Assembly (NCBI GenBank): GCA_036346225.1
Contig: JARFIW010000588.1
Location: 2,609,501-2,673,500 of the forward strand
Direction of reading: 5' to 3'
DNA from: Platerodrilus igneus
Lineage: Eukaryota; Arthropoda; Insecta; Coleoptera; Lycidae
Length of the DNA stretch: 64,000 bases
Shown here: positions 10,100-20,389 of the stretch, piece by piece
How the letters are laid out: every line of letters begins with the position of its first letter
Position numbering within the stretch: position 1 is the stretch's first letter
Position numbers and translations under genes: made by a program
The notes under the pieces: generated by a model
The model's database searches: none
Seen by the model: the letters and a program-made list of their open reading frames with translations, nothing else
Told to the model about the DNA's origin: nothing

Positions 10100-11645
10100 A
10101 AGGCTCAACTAATCGTAAATGTGGAAGGCTCAGGTCTTGAATCTTCTAAAATTTCAGCTGCTTCGACTTGTAGAATCAAACCTTGTGGACACCTTATCCT
10201 CAATATTAAGTTGTAAGTTTTTATACTCGAAAATATTTGTGGGAAATTGCCAACCAAACAATTGGTTAAAAAAGAATGTCGGCATATAAATAATTTGAAA
10301 TTGGCAGATCCTAGCTTTGACGTGCCAGGAAATATTAATTTGCACTTAAATGCATATGTTTTTGCACATTGTTTATAAAGTGAAACTCGCACAAACTCTT
10401 TAGAAAAACGTTGCAATTTAAAAACACTTTTGTTTGGATTTTAACAGATAAAGTTGCATCAACCATTACCTCATATACATCATTGCGTGCAATTTTGGAC
10501 CCGTTGGATTTCAGTCTCACTAGGATTTGCCAACAGGGAAAAGTAACAAATTATCTCCCACAGAAGAAGCTCGTGAACGTTTGGTAAATCCGTACACAAG
10601 ATACAGTAGTGGCAGATTTATTGTGTTTCCGCCATTTGTTAGTCCTGAATCAATATTTTTGAATTCGTTAGGGACTGCTCTCAAAAGATTTTTAGTTTTG
10701 GAATGTCGTTTACAACCGATCCTCAAATGTCTTGAAAATATGCAAATGTTATGCAGGATTATTTGGACAATGGTCTCATCTCAAATTTCAGCAAATTTTG
10801 ATTTATCTCTTGAATGTTATATTCCTCATCATCCTGTGTAAAAGGCAATAGCTCAATTACAAAGTTGTGCATCGTGTTTGAAGCTTCAGCAGTAGTACCT
10901 GTTGACGGTGCCTTGAATGTTCATTTATTGGCTGGTCCTCCTTTACAAAGACATTTTGGTATTACCTTTACATTTTCATTTTTATATTATCGTGCTTATG
11001 TCAGATATTAAGCAAATGCATCGCCAAATTTTAAAGCACGTCGTAATTTTTAAAAAATCTTGCGAAGGTTACAACCTAGTCAACCTATTATGCATTATCA
11101 ATTGAACTGTAACTTATTGTCTTAAATCAGCAGTAAATGTTTTGACTTCAAATACATATGTTGATGGTTTGGTTGATGGGATGTGGTTCTGTGGAAGAAG
11201 TAAAATTCTTAATCTTTGAGTTGGATACAATTTGTAGCGCTGGTGAGTTTGTTATAAGAAAATGGAACGGCAGCCTTCTATTGGTTTTAAAGGACGTACC
11301 AGATTCCTTTTGTCAAGGAACATTTTCATTTAATGACGTAACAGTCAGTTCTCAGAAAGTTTTGGGTTTGTAATAGCAACCTTTAGTAGATGTTTTCATT
11401 TATGAAGAAGTTCCTTAGACAAGGAATGTATGAAAAGATCGATGGTCTCAAAGATAATGAGGATTTTCGATCCTTGGGTGTATTAACTCATTTGGTGTTG
11501 TTCTTAGTGAAACATCTCATACATCTATGAATTCTTAGCATTGGTTGGGATGAACATTCTCCCCTGGACATTATGTTAAAATAGTTAAATTATTTAAAAC
11601 AATTATCAGAGTTGTCACGATTGACTGTTCCTCGTTGCATCTTTT
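10100..11645 (+). pseudogene. BEL/Pao pol fragment: protease to RNase H start
   Basis: Several frames in series give the BEL order. Near 10290 is a protease tail, NNLKLADPSFDVPGNINL. Near 10820-11060 is the RT start: SLECYIPHHPV, then TKLCIVFEASA, ALNVHLLAGPPLQ and SDIKQMHRQIL. At about 11150-11370 is the catalytic region in broken form: TYVDGLVDG stands for the usual YVDD box, followed by GEFVIRKWNG. At 11440-11645 are GVLTHLVLFLVKHL, IGWDEHSPLDIMLK and LTVPRC. Stops and frameshifts occur throughout, and the YVDD box is YVDG, so it is dead. BEL/Pao class is clear from motif order; the rest of RNase H is missing. Confidence 0.8.
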
Positions 11646-11832
11646 GTAACAATTACATAGATTTATAACTTCATTATAGACCACCGAATAAAAATAGAGT
11701 AGGAAGACCTAGACAAAGCTATATTAGTCAAATTATTAGAGATTTAGGTTGTGAAGACTATGTAGACCCTTTTAGACTAGCTCAAAATAGAAAAGAATTT
11801 AGAGCTGCGTCAAACCTACCTTAAGTTCCAAA
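11646..11832 (+). pseudogene. LINE ORF2 C-terminus, RTE-like
   Basis: The frame NRVGRPRQSYISQIIRDLGC followed by RKEFRAASNLP and a stop is the usual C-terminal signature of RTE-type LINE proteins (a GRPR..., then ...A.R..W/FR). Similar but not identical tails lie at 23240-23350 and 27200-27310. It is a short 3' fragment. Confidence 0.6.
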
Positions 11833-12285
11833 ACAAAACAACAATTTCACCGGGTTTGTGATGCGTCCCGAGTGAGTGATATGCATCAGTGGCTTATTTT
11901 CAGATGATGGACCAATTTGGAAACATCAAAAGATTATTGATTTGTGATAATTCAAGAGTTGTGCAATTGTAGTGCCTTTTGATTCCACAGCTAGAACTGT
12001 GCACAGTTGTACTATTGGCTGATTTATTAGATTTTGTACAATGAACATTCAAAACTTGATTAACACTTGATACTATTTTTGCTTGGTTAGATTCTACTAC
12101 AACGATGTCATGCATTCGTTCATCATCTCATTTGTGGGTAACTGTATTTCTCGTATTCAGTATATGGTTGCACTTTCTTGCTGACATCATGTCAAACCAA
12201 TTGACAACCCAGGAGATTGCGCTTCACCTGGCATATTAGCTTTGGACTTAGTAGACCATCCGTTATGGTGAACTGGTCATCATTA
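11833..12285. other. no gene seen
   Basis: Ordinary AT-rich sequence without a convincing frame on either strand. Confidence 0.4.
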
Positions 12286-12512
12286 GGCGTTTTCGGAAAC
12301 TTACTCGGATCACTTACACGTAATCGTGGCGTTCGTTAACTAAGAGTTACTAACATACCCATGTTCGTTTACCCACGGTTAGTTACCAGGATCAATGATC
12401 CGTGTTACCCTGCTGTTTAGGCAGGGTCAAAAGTACCCTGATTAGATGCGCATGCGTTTAACGCAATTGACATATTATTCCATACAGTGTTTGTTTGGTT
12501 GTTGCAACAGCA

Positions 12513-13358
12513 ATGGATACTCTTGCTAGATGTGAATACTGTGCTTACATTAATACAAGATCACTTGTAATAAAACATGTTGGTGAGAATCATTCTCGTA
12601 AACAGGTCTACATCGGTAAGCTTTATTAGTTTTATGTGAAAAAAGAATACAGCATTTTGTATTTTAGAGCATACTTTCAACAATGATAAAGAGCCTGAAA
12701 GTGCGGCAGATATGGGTGCAAAAGAATTTATTAATGGTCAATTTTCTATTGGCACAGAAAGCACCCTTACGGATAGAATATACTTGTCAGGAGCAATTTC
12801 TGAGAAAGTTAGCTGGAGTCAACAGCAGGTATTGTTACTTCTGGATATGTATAGAAAATATTCTCATAAATTTGAAGATAAGAAAACAACAAATAAAGCA
12901 CTCTGGAAGTTAATAGCACAGAAAATTGGTAAAATAAATGGTAATACTTTTACCGCTGAGCAGTGTGAAAATAAGTTTAAAAAATATGAAAAAAACTTAT
13001 AAAAAAATTCGCGATAATAACGGCCAAAGCGGGCGAGGTTCCATAACATGGATGTATTTTGAAGAAATGGAGAAACTGTTTCAAAAAACTCCAGAAATAC
13101 AGCCGTTACGTGTAATTAGTACTTTAGAAGAAAGTATTTTGGGTTCTTCCAAGTTTAATGAAATGTCTCAACATCCCATTAGTACTAACTCTAATAGCAC
13201 TATAAGTAATAGTAAAAAAAAGAACAAGCGGAGGCCAAAAGGAACCCGAATGGTTTAAAAAATTTCGCGTTGAGTGCCAAGAAAGGCATAATGATAAAAT
13301 GGTTAGGCAAGACAAATTCCTGTCTTTGCTAGAGAAATTAGTGGAAAAGAAAGACTGA
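12513..13358 (+). pseudogene. Harbinger accessory protein, zinc finger + MYB/trihelix-like
   Basis: Exon 1 (12513-~12606) encodes a C2H2-like finger, CEYCAYINTRSLVIKHVGEN. It is followed by a GT donor, a ~60-nt intron ending in TTTTAG near 12667, and exon 2. Exon 2 encodes an acidic linker and a MYB/SANT-like helix set: SWSQQQVLLLLDMYRKYSHK, then TNKALWKLIAQKIGKING, FTAEQCENKFKKYEK. The frame is broken near 13000 and near 13235 at A-runs and then continues to KLVEKKD and a stop at 13358. In this family the second protein helps the transposase bind DNA and enter the nucleus. The two homopolymer breaks could be sequencing errors. Confidence 0.75.
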
Positions 13359-13596
13359 TGTTTCTAAATTTTCATTATTTGCATGTAATATCAGTTGGCA
13401 TTCATTTTTATTATACTTGGTTATTTTATATTGAAAAATATGTTATGTTTAAAGACTTGTCTAGTTTTATAAGTATAAACGTTGAATGATAATTATATCA
13501 GTGAAGGGTATAAATGAATTGCAACCACTTGTATTAACATTTTTTTTATGAAGAGTATAAAGACTATTTAATAAATATATAGTTATTCTTCACATA

Positions 13597-14690
13597 TTAG
13601 ATTACATATTTTATCTCGTATCTCATATCATCATCATCATCAATATCTATTTCATTTAAATCATAATCATTATTTCTCATACATATATTATGCAGAATGC
13701 AACATGCTATGATGACATCTAGTACAAAGGTCGTGTCTGTTACATTTAAAAACTTTAGATTTCTAAAGCGACCTTTAAGAAGTCCAAACGCCTGCACTAT
13801 ACAGACTCTAGTCGAAGAATGCATATAATTAATTTTTTTTTGTTTAGCTGTTGGGTGCCCATTATTTGTATATGGTGTTAACAAGTTTACGGTAGTAGGG
13901 TATGCTGCCAGGATATCCTACAAATCAATACATAATAGAAACATTTTGGGAAAACTTAATTTACCAGCAAAACAATCTATAAATGTACAGTCCCATTTGC
14001 ATACTCCTTGCAATAGTATAGAGTGAAATTGTTTCCTATTCAGATATGAGTTGGGATTGATTTTTGGAGTTACAATTCGAATATGGGTTCCATCTATAGC
14101 TCAAACGACTCCTGGGATTCGACTTTTCTTTTTGAATCTATTGGATATAGTGTTCATATCTTGTGGCCATTTGATAAACTTTTTTACGATTCTTATCAGT
14201 ATATCAATTACTCTACGCAGATATTCCCATGTAGTACTTATCAACAAATCAAATCTATCGGCAACATCTAAATTTTTTTAGTAATGTCAACCTGTATAAA
14301 AAACATTATTTTCACTAACCTGTAAACTTCCTGATTAACTAACATCCATAAACAAACTAATATCTGCTTATCAGGGCTAGTTGGGCGTCCTCCAAGTGGT
14401 GTTTGCTTATAAATATCCACGCCAAATTCTTTAACTAAAATTGCTACAGTTGATTTTTCTAAACGAATATGTGCTTTGAAATCTGAAAAACTTTAAGGAT
14501 GACATTAAGTAAAAGTAATTGCTCACCAGATAAAGAATAAGTAGTGATAACTTCCATATAATTTTTTATACAAGTTCTTCTTCCTTTTTCATTAGTAAAG
14601 AACAATTGTGCAATATCTTCCTCATCGCTGCTCTCAAAAAATTCTTCCCCAATACAAGATACAATCATTCCAGTTTTTTTATTCATCTTT
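13597..14690 (-). pseudogene. Harbinger DDE transposase
   Basis: Minus strand in pieces. 14690-14480: an N-terminal region. ~14480-14290: RLEKSTVAILVKEFGV and GGRPTSPDKQILVCLWMLVN, the helix-turn-helix/LW region. ~14280-14080: RVIDILIRIVKKFIKWP, then AIDGTHIRIVTPK with the first catalytic Asp. ~14040-13980: NRKQFHSILLQGVC and FIDCFAG with the second Asp. 13884-13597: the C-terminal RVCIVQAFGLLKGRFRNL block and ACCILHNIC. A TGA stop sits four codons before the first catalytic Asp. The stretch after FIDCFAG that should carry the PGS.HD motif is out of frame or lost. Dead, but easily recognised. Confidence 0.8.
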
Positions 14691-14929
14691 ATTTTATTTG
14701 GTTTTCAACCATCACAAACTGACATAAATACGTTTAGAAATGACAGTGACCCTGACCTTAAGCTGACCGTATGCGTTCGTTTACTAGCTTACACGGGGTG
14801 ACAAAACCACCAACCTGAAGTTGAGTTACAACTAATCTGCTTACTAACCTGAGGTAAGTTTCCGAAAACGCATATTGGCTACAATTACCAATTGATGTAT
14901 GACCTTCAAGACCCACCCCGGGTAGTGAT

Positions 14930-15355
14930 AATATGGATTTGTCACATGTCAAAGTGGAAAAAAGAATATTATTGTTAAAAATAGTTGTGGTAGATAACTT
15001 TTTAGATACCTTGTTAAACAAGTCTTTTAATTTACAAAAATGCCATATTGTCGCATGTTCAAAAATTTATTTTGGCATTAAAAACTGCTTGGAAAATGGT
15101 GGAATTTCTACTGGTGTATTAATGCATCAAGATGCTTAAGTGATTGGTATGGATATAAAAGATCTCGAAACTGGCAGATCTATTCTTAAATAGCTTCGTT
15201 CGCTAAGCCCTTTTGTGGATAGCCGTGGTCTGCTCAGGATGAATGGCTGGCTATGAAATTCCAAGTTGTCGTTTAATAAAAAATTTTCTTTATTAGTGCC
15301 CTGTTATCACTTAACTGAATTGGTTATAATAGACTGTCATCACACACATTTACAT
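14930..15355 (+). pseudogene. BEL/Pao integrase N-terminal fragment
   Basis: Plus-strand frames give FLDTLLNKSFNLQKCHIVAC (before the integrase), LSPFVDSRGLLRMNGWL (the LSPF.D..GLLRVGGRL block), then KKFSLLVPCYHLTELVI and CHHTHLHSGL, the HHCC zinc-binding start. It is collinear with the gag and protease-RT pieces upstream. The Harbinger element separates it from the RT part. No frame is open and the catalytic core is absent. Confidence 0.75.
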
Positions 15356-15365
15356 TCTGGTTTAT

Positions 15366-16368
15366 AGACTACGTAATGAAGATTTTTTTGATTTTAAGTG
15401 CAAAAAGGACAATTCAGCAATGTTTACAAAGGTAGTAGTAGTAATAATAATAATAAATCTTTGTTAGCATCCTTTTGAATTTCACCTAAAGCAACCAGGG
15501 TTGCTTGACCAGGTGCATATCTTAATTTACAGTAGTTTTAACTAATTGCAAGTTGTTTTTCATATTAAATAATCAACAATTTATAACTTAGTACACAACT
15601 TAAAAATATAAACTACATAATTAATTTACTCTTTTAACCATCATTAGGGTTTTTTAGTCAAGTGTTAGCAAGAGCGAGGATGCTTTTATTTGTCAGGTTG
15701 GCTGAGTTGTAGGCATTGGCCTCCATAAAATGTATTATGCTTATAATTTGAATATGGACAGGAAGTTTGTAAAGAAAGGAAAGGGGATCAGGTAGGGCAT
15801 TAGGTAAGATAAGAATTAGTGAGAAAAGAAAAAAAAGAAGATGGTGGAAAATAGAAATTTTTGTCTTGAATGTTTTATTTTTATTATTAATTAATCTAAT
15901 TAGTTCGGCCAAATCCTACAATTTTGTTAGGATTTATTAATTATGGGAACTTAATATGAACATACAGGACAAAAGAAAACATATTTTACAAATCTTCATA
16001 AACCTGTAGCTTAATAGAAAAATTGAAAATAAAGGTATCTGTGTATTGTACTCCTCTCTTAAGTATATCGTTAAACTTCCATACAATGGCACAATCTGTT
16101 AAACCTTGATCGTTCTCCTTCGAAGCCCGACAATGATCTATCTATCAGTTATATGGCATTACGTTCTTATTAAAATACACTTTGAGTTCTTACAACTTCA
16201 AGTAATATTTCAAAATATAAATGAGCACTGGCTAGAACTTTATAAGATAATTTGACATAAAATAGTAAATAATTCTAAAAACCTTAGTTCTATTCTTATC
16301 ATTAATGTTTTTAGTCAAAACAACTATGGCATATATTATAATTGTATATTAATCATAAAAACATACCC
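15366..16368. other. no gene seen (3' flank of BLOC1S1)
   Basis: AT-rich sequence with a short (TAA)n run near 15440-15455. The minus-strand frame at 15658-15912 has no recognisable domain. It includes the 3' UTR of BLOC1S1 adjoining 16368. Confidence 0.4.
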
Positions 16369-16842
16369 CTAACTACTACCAGACGGTGCACTTTGTGAAG
16401 TTTGATATACTTTCTCCAAAGTCGCAGTTATTGTACGAATATCACACTCAATTATTTTTGCCCAATTTTCAACATCGCCCAGTTCCTTTAAGGCACTGCT
16501 GAATGTTTCAACCAGTTGCAACCATTGATGTGTTTGCTTAGAAAAGTTAATAGCACTAGAATGTAATTGCTTGGCTTCGGCATCCAATCGTTTCTGATTA
16601 ATGTAAGCTTGTGCGACCCTGCAACTTTTCTTCTAAAATTTCATAATACAAACAAATATTACTAACCCGACATTTAAATGATCCACAAGTGCTTGTGTAA
16701 GATCACTAGCAGCCGCTACAGCTTCTTTTCGTTTACTTTCTACAATAAAATATAAATACCAATTAGAATAAGGTTAAATACCTTGAATCTCTTTCCTTGC
16801 GGCTTGTTTAAGTTGATGTTCTTTTACCATTGATGATAACAT
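16369..16842 (-). CDS. BLOC1S1: BLOC-1 subunit 1 (BLOS1/GCN5L1), complete, 3 exons
   Basis: Exons 16842-16782, 16739-16667 and 16618-16369 join in frame to 127 residues. Introns are 42 and 48 nt with GT...AG ends. The protein starts MLSSMVKEHQLKQAARKEIQ and contains DLTQALVDHLNVGVAQAYIN, KQTHQWLQLVETFSSALKE and GDVENWAKIIECDIRTI. It ends QTSQSAPSGSS, matching the GCN5L1 family along its full length. It is a small all-helical coiled-coil subunit shared by BLOC-1 (lysosome-related organelle biogenesis, e.g. insect eye pigment granules) and BORC (lysosome positioning). It is also linked to mitochondrial protein acetylation. The first ATG is used; a second in-frame ATG is codon 5. There is an acceptor-like TTCTAG at 16869, 26 nt upstream of the start, so a 5' non-coding exon upstream is likely. 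Confidence 0.97.
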
Positions 16843-16868
16843 GTTTAGATGTTGTTATTAAACAGAAA

Positions 16869-18250
16869 CTAGAATATAATTAAAATGTCCTGACAAGAAA
16901 ACTGCAACCAACCCCAATCAATTGTTTTTAAATTTTGTAGGTTAGGATTTTAAATTTGTAATTCAAATGGCCATCAGTTAATTAACTGAATATTATTGTC
17001 CAATAAAATTAATTTTTTGATGAATATTGGAGTATATACATATTTTTAAGTTCAACAAAAAAAGTGGGACCATATATTTAATCGCCGTAAATTAGACTAC
17101 AAAATTAATTATGATTATAAAATAACGTTTACAATTTAGTTAGAACATATTTAAAACTAAATAACTTAATTGAATTTAAAAAATATTTGGCGTAAAAGAA
17201 GGGAATTTTTCAAAATTAATAAAGAAATGTATCTTGTCTTTCATTTTTAAACAAAAAGCAGTTGCTTGCAAGAACATATCAAGCACAACTGCTTTTGGTT
17301 CTTGAACCCTATCTTATCAACTTTGAAAATTGTTTCCCCATATCACAAAACACCCATACGTGTTTTGTGCCCCATATTCACTCCCTTCTCCTGTTGCTGA
17401 TGTTTTGAATTGTTTCGTCTTGTAATTACTATTAACAGTTTTCAATGGTATGAAACCAAACATTCGAAATGTTTAAAGTCTCTAAACTTCATTTGGAAAA
17501 TCCTTTCCCACCTATGTCCCTTGCTAATTCGTTAGGAATTCTTTCCTATTGTCTTTGATCCAATTATGAAAGAATACAATAAATAGTTTTTCATGTACAT
17601 TATTTAACTGGACGGCTGTAATCTTATTAACCCGTTACTTGATAAACACCTAAAAAATAATAAAAAAAGAATATCTGATACAGGATATGGTGTAGCTTAC
17701 CTGGGAGTGTTTTGCTTTGCCCTGATATAATAATAAAGTAAGAGTTGTATCTTAAAAGCCTGGTTCAAATACAGTACTTTAGTGTTAAAAGGATATACAA
17801 AAAGTTTTAATTTCTTTTTAATATACAAGCTAATAATAATTACAAAAAAAAGAATTATTTGTTTTTATTGTTACTCATAAAACAATTATGCTCTTTTATT
17901 ATACACAATCATGCTTCATTTCTGCCTTAAAAATATAGTTTGAACTTTAGGGCATAGTTTACAATAGCCTTATGATGTGGTTGTTGGAAAGTGATTGATA
18001 TCATCCAGTCGGGTATCTTCTATTTTTTGCGGGGTCTTACGGTTTAAACCGCGAATTCTTACAGTTTAAAAGTTCATAAATACATCGCGCAAGCGCGATG
18101 AAAAAGCGACGCCACTGGCGGTTGGTAACGCTAACCTTTGTACAGATTTTGGCGCGCCCATCTTTCAATGACGACACCAATGCACAAATTTAATACGCAA
18201 TTTACGAAAAATACAAATTTAAGACAATAGTTTCTACGGCCAATACTCAC
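16869..18250 (-). other. probable 5' intron of BLOC1S1
   Basis: Between a good acceptor (TATTCTAG, 16869) and a strong donor (GTGAGT, 18250-18245) on the minus strand I see no coding frame. If used, this is a 1382-nt 5' UTR intron. Otherwise it is plain intergenic sequence. Confidence 0.35.
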
Positions 18251-18560
18251 ATGAATATGTCCCTGGGTTAAAGTTGGCTTCTGTTGAAATCCATCAGGGC
18301 TACTGAGGGCCTCTTAAGGCAATTAACAGGGGGTACGCCCAACGCTCTTCCAAAGCGCTTGGACCAGCTCCGGCAGTCGCGGTGGCTACCAGGACTCGTT
18401 CATCTAAATAGCTTCGACTCGATCTCAGGGCTCCACTCTGGAGTAATTAAAGGTGGTGCTCCGGCGAGGAATGCGGTTCAGCCAACGGCTACAAATTTCT
18501 TCTTCCTAATATGTAGAGAGCGGCAGGATCAGGTTTTATAAGGAACGACAAACAAAGATA
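18251..18560 (-). other. possible 5' non-coding exon of BLOC1S1
   Basis: A GC-rich block of ordinary complexity in an AT-rich region, ending on the minus strand in CATATTCAT followed by the donor GTGAGT. No long frame reads through it on either strand apart from 18284-18541 on plus, which has no recognisable domain. Its position 1.4 kb upstream of BLOC1S1 and its strand make a 5' UTR exon the simplest reading. No transcript evidence is available from sequence alone. Confidence 0.35.
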
Positions 18561-18800
18561 AAACAGGAGGGAAATCTACATACTAGAGATAAGACACGAT
18601 ACGATACCTAAAACGCACTCGAAGGTTCAGGCAAAAAAGCAACGTTACAGCGTCTCCGGAAAGCACTTCCCCCATTTGTCCCTACTCCACTCGCGTCGCG
18701 CGATCTCGCGCAAACGCACTCTGCCGTGACGGAAATATACGCCAAGTCTTTTGAATTTGTGGCGCGAAACTTCCGCACAGCAAAATTAACCTAAAAAATG
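18560..18800. promoter_or_regulatory. CpG-rich block, candidate promoter
   Basis: Dense CpGs (for example CTCGCGTCGCGCGATCTCGC near 18690) in a window where CpG is otherwise sparse. It lies just upstream, on the minus strand, of the possible 5' exon. CpG-rich islands escaping depletion often mark unmethylated promoters in insects with DNA methylation. Confidence 0.35.
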
Positions 18801-19740
18801 TTGTTTAAGGGCCACTTTGGCACGTAACAAGGGGTCTCCCAAGAGAGAGGTCTACCGATTCCTCTTTTACCAGTTTTGATCAGTGAACATGTTACGTTCA
18901 ATTTCGAATTTGTAAATTTTCTAGCGTTCTTCATTTAAAGACCATTCCAATTTCTGCTTATTTAAATATATGGGTTCGCTACACTTTCATTATTTCAAGT
19001 TTGTAATAGCTCAAGTTAGACATTATAATTTAATTAAGGGCCGCTTTGCTTGCGGCCACGTCCCCAATGCTCCACCCGAAGGTACTACATTGGGTTTAAA
19101 CGCAAAAATATAAACGTGCTCCTAATTATTCTAACTTCAAAATTAACACATCCTAAATAAAAATCTAACAATTTAAACAAAAACTTACAATATGGTTTGA
19201 TTGATGGTATCCCTAGCGTTGATTTGGAGTGTGCCCGATCAACAAGACACAAACAAAACGAATGGGGAGGGATCCGTAATGACGGATAGCAGCCGCCAGC
19301 TTTGCTTACCGGTGCGACCTGAAGGATAGACTTAAAACTATCCAAATCTAGCTAGCTAATTTAAAATGAATTCAAATTTTCTAAGAAAGCTCAGTTAGAC
19401 AACCAACTGTAGTAGTTCTTTTATTTAATTTACAAGTCCGCATTTGAATTGCTATACTTTCTGGTTCCTTATTTAGGTATGTGTTGGACAGTGAAGAATT
19501 CCCTAAATATTACTATTTTAAATAAAATTAGAAATTACTCTTGGTATCTTCGTCACTAAATTTTCAACTATTAATTGCATGGGTTCTTCTGTGCTAATAA
19601 TATAAATCCAATGTGTCAATTACGAAATTCATATGGCGAAAAGAGCGCTTTCATTTTTTACGTGGCTGCCTGAATTTTAACTCACATTTTCAGTCGAATA
19701 TTTTACTTCTTAAATTCATTAAACTAATCTTTACGGTCAT
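18801..19740. other. no gene seen
   Basis: No supported frame. There is a GC-richer patch at 19035-19085 without recognisable content. Confidence 0.4.
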
Positions 19741-19744
19741 AGTG

Positions 19745-19985
19745 TTAGACCATACAAATCAAACAGACATGCCACGTGGCTGGTCGACTGATGCAAACAT
19801 CGTTAGCGGGCAAGTGACGTCAGTTGAAAGCAGAAAGTGGAAGTTCTCGTTGCACTCCTTACTTCATCGTACTCTTAAACCATACAAATCAAACAGGCAC
19901 CACGCATGGCTGGCAGGCGAAAGACATCAGTTAGAGGCAGAAAATGGAAGCTCCTACTGCACTCGACTGAGACGAAGTTTTTCAA
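19745..19985. repeat. tandem duplication of ~125 bp
   Basis: Two diverged copies, about 19745-19870 and 19873-19985. Each begins CCATACAAATCAAACAG and contains a GCTGG.. stretch, a (G)ACATCAGTT box and GAAAGTGGAAG-like sequence. Origin unknown. Confidence 0.6.
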
Positions 19986-20389
19986 ATAATTAGCATTGAC
20001 ATTTGGAAACATTAGAGTAATATTTACACCACATAAATAATATAAATATTGAATAATCTTTATTAACGTTGTTGAGTCAGTTAATAAGTGACACCACAAT
20101 TAGGGCTTATTGATAAAAAACGTAGATGCTATATTGATAATTGATATTTTTAACGCAAAAAATATATAAACAAATGCAGAATAACACATAACTATATACA
20201 CATATAATAATACTGATTACAAAATAGCACTGTTTTATTTAATTTGCTTCTGATTCTATTATAATATTATGGCAAGTAGATATAGAATCCAATTTGAAGA
20301 AGTTGTAAAATACTTGAACGGGTAGAACGGTTTGTGTGTTTCAGTGAACTAAAAAGCCAAACTATAGGTTTAACCAAATCGTGGGGTCT

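Larger units (their letters stand above)
12286..14872. mobile_element. PIF/Harbinger DNA transposon
   Basis: The terminal inverted repeat GGCGTTTTCGGAAACTTAC at 12286 pairs with its complement ending near 14871 (GTAAGTTTCCGAAAACGC). Two genes converge: a zinc-finger/MYB-like protein on plus (12513-13358) and a DDE transposase on minus (14690-13597). This two-gene content is the PIF/Harbinger hallmark. The usual 3-bp target duplication is not clear (TTA on the left, ATA or TAT on the right, depending on where the TIR ends). The element sits inside BEL/Pao RNase H-integrase sequence. Confidence 0.85.

Noticed and set aside
11900..12115. Minus-strand frame of 71 residues as a zinc-knuckle gag
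   Set aside because: The spacing of Cys and His does not fit a CCHC knuckle and no neighbouring gag sequence is found.
18284..18541. Plus-strand frame of 85 residues in the GC-rich block
   Set aside because: No recognisable domain, and the strand opposite carries the splice donor; likely a chance frame in GC-rich sequence.
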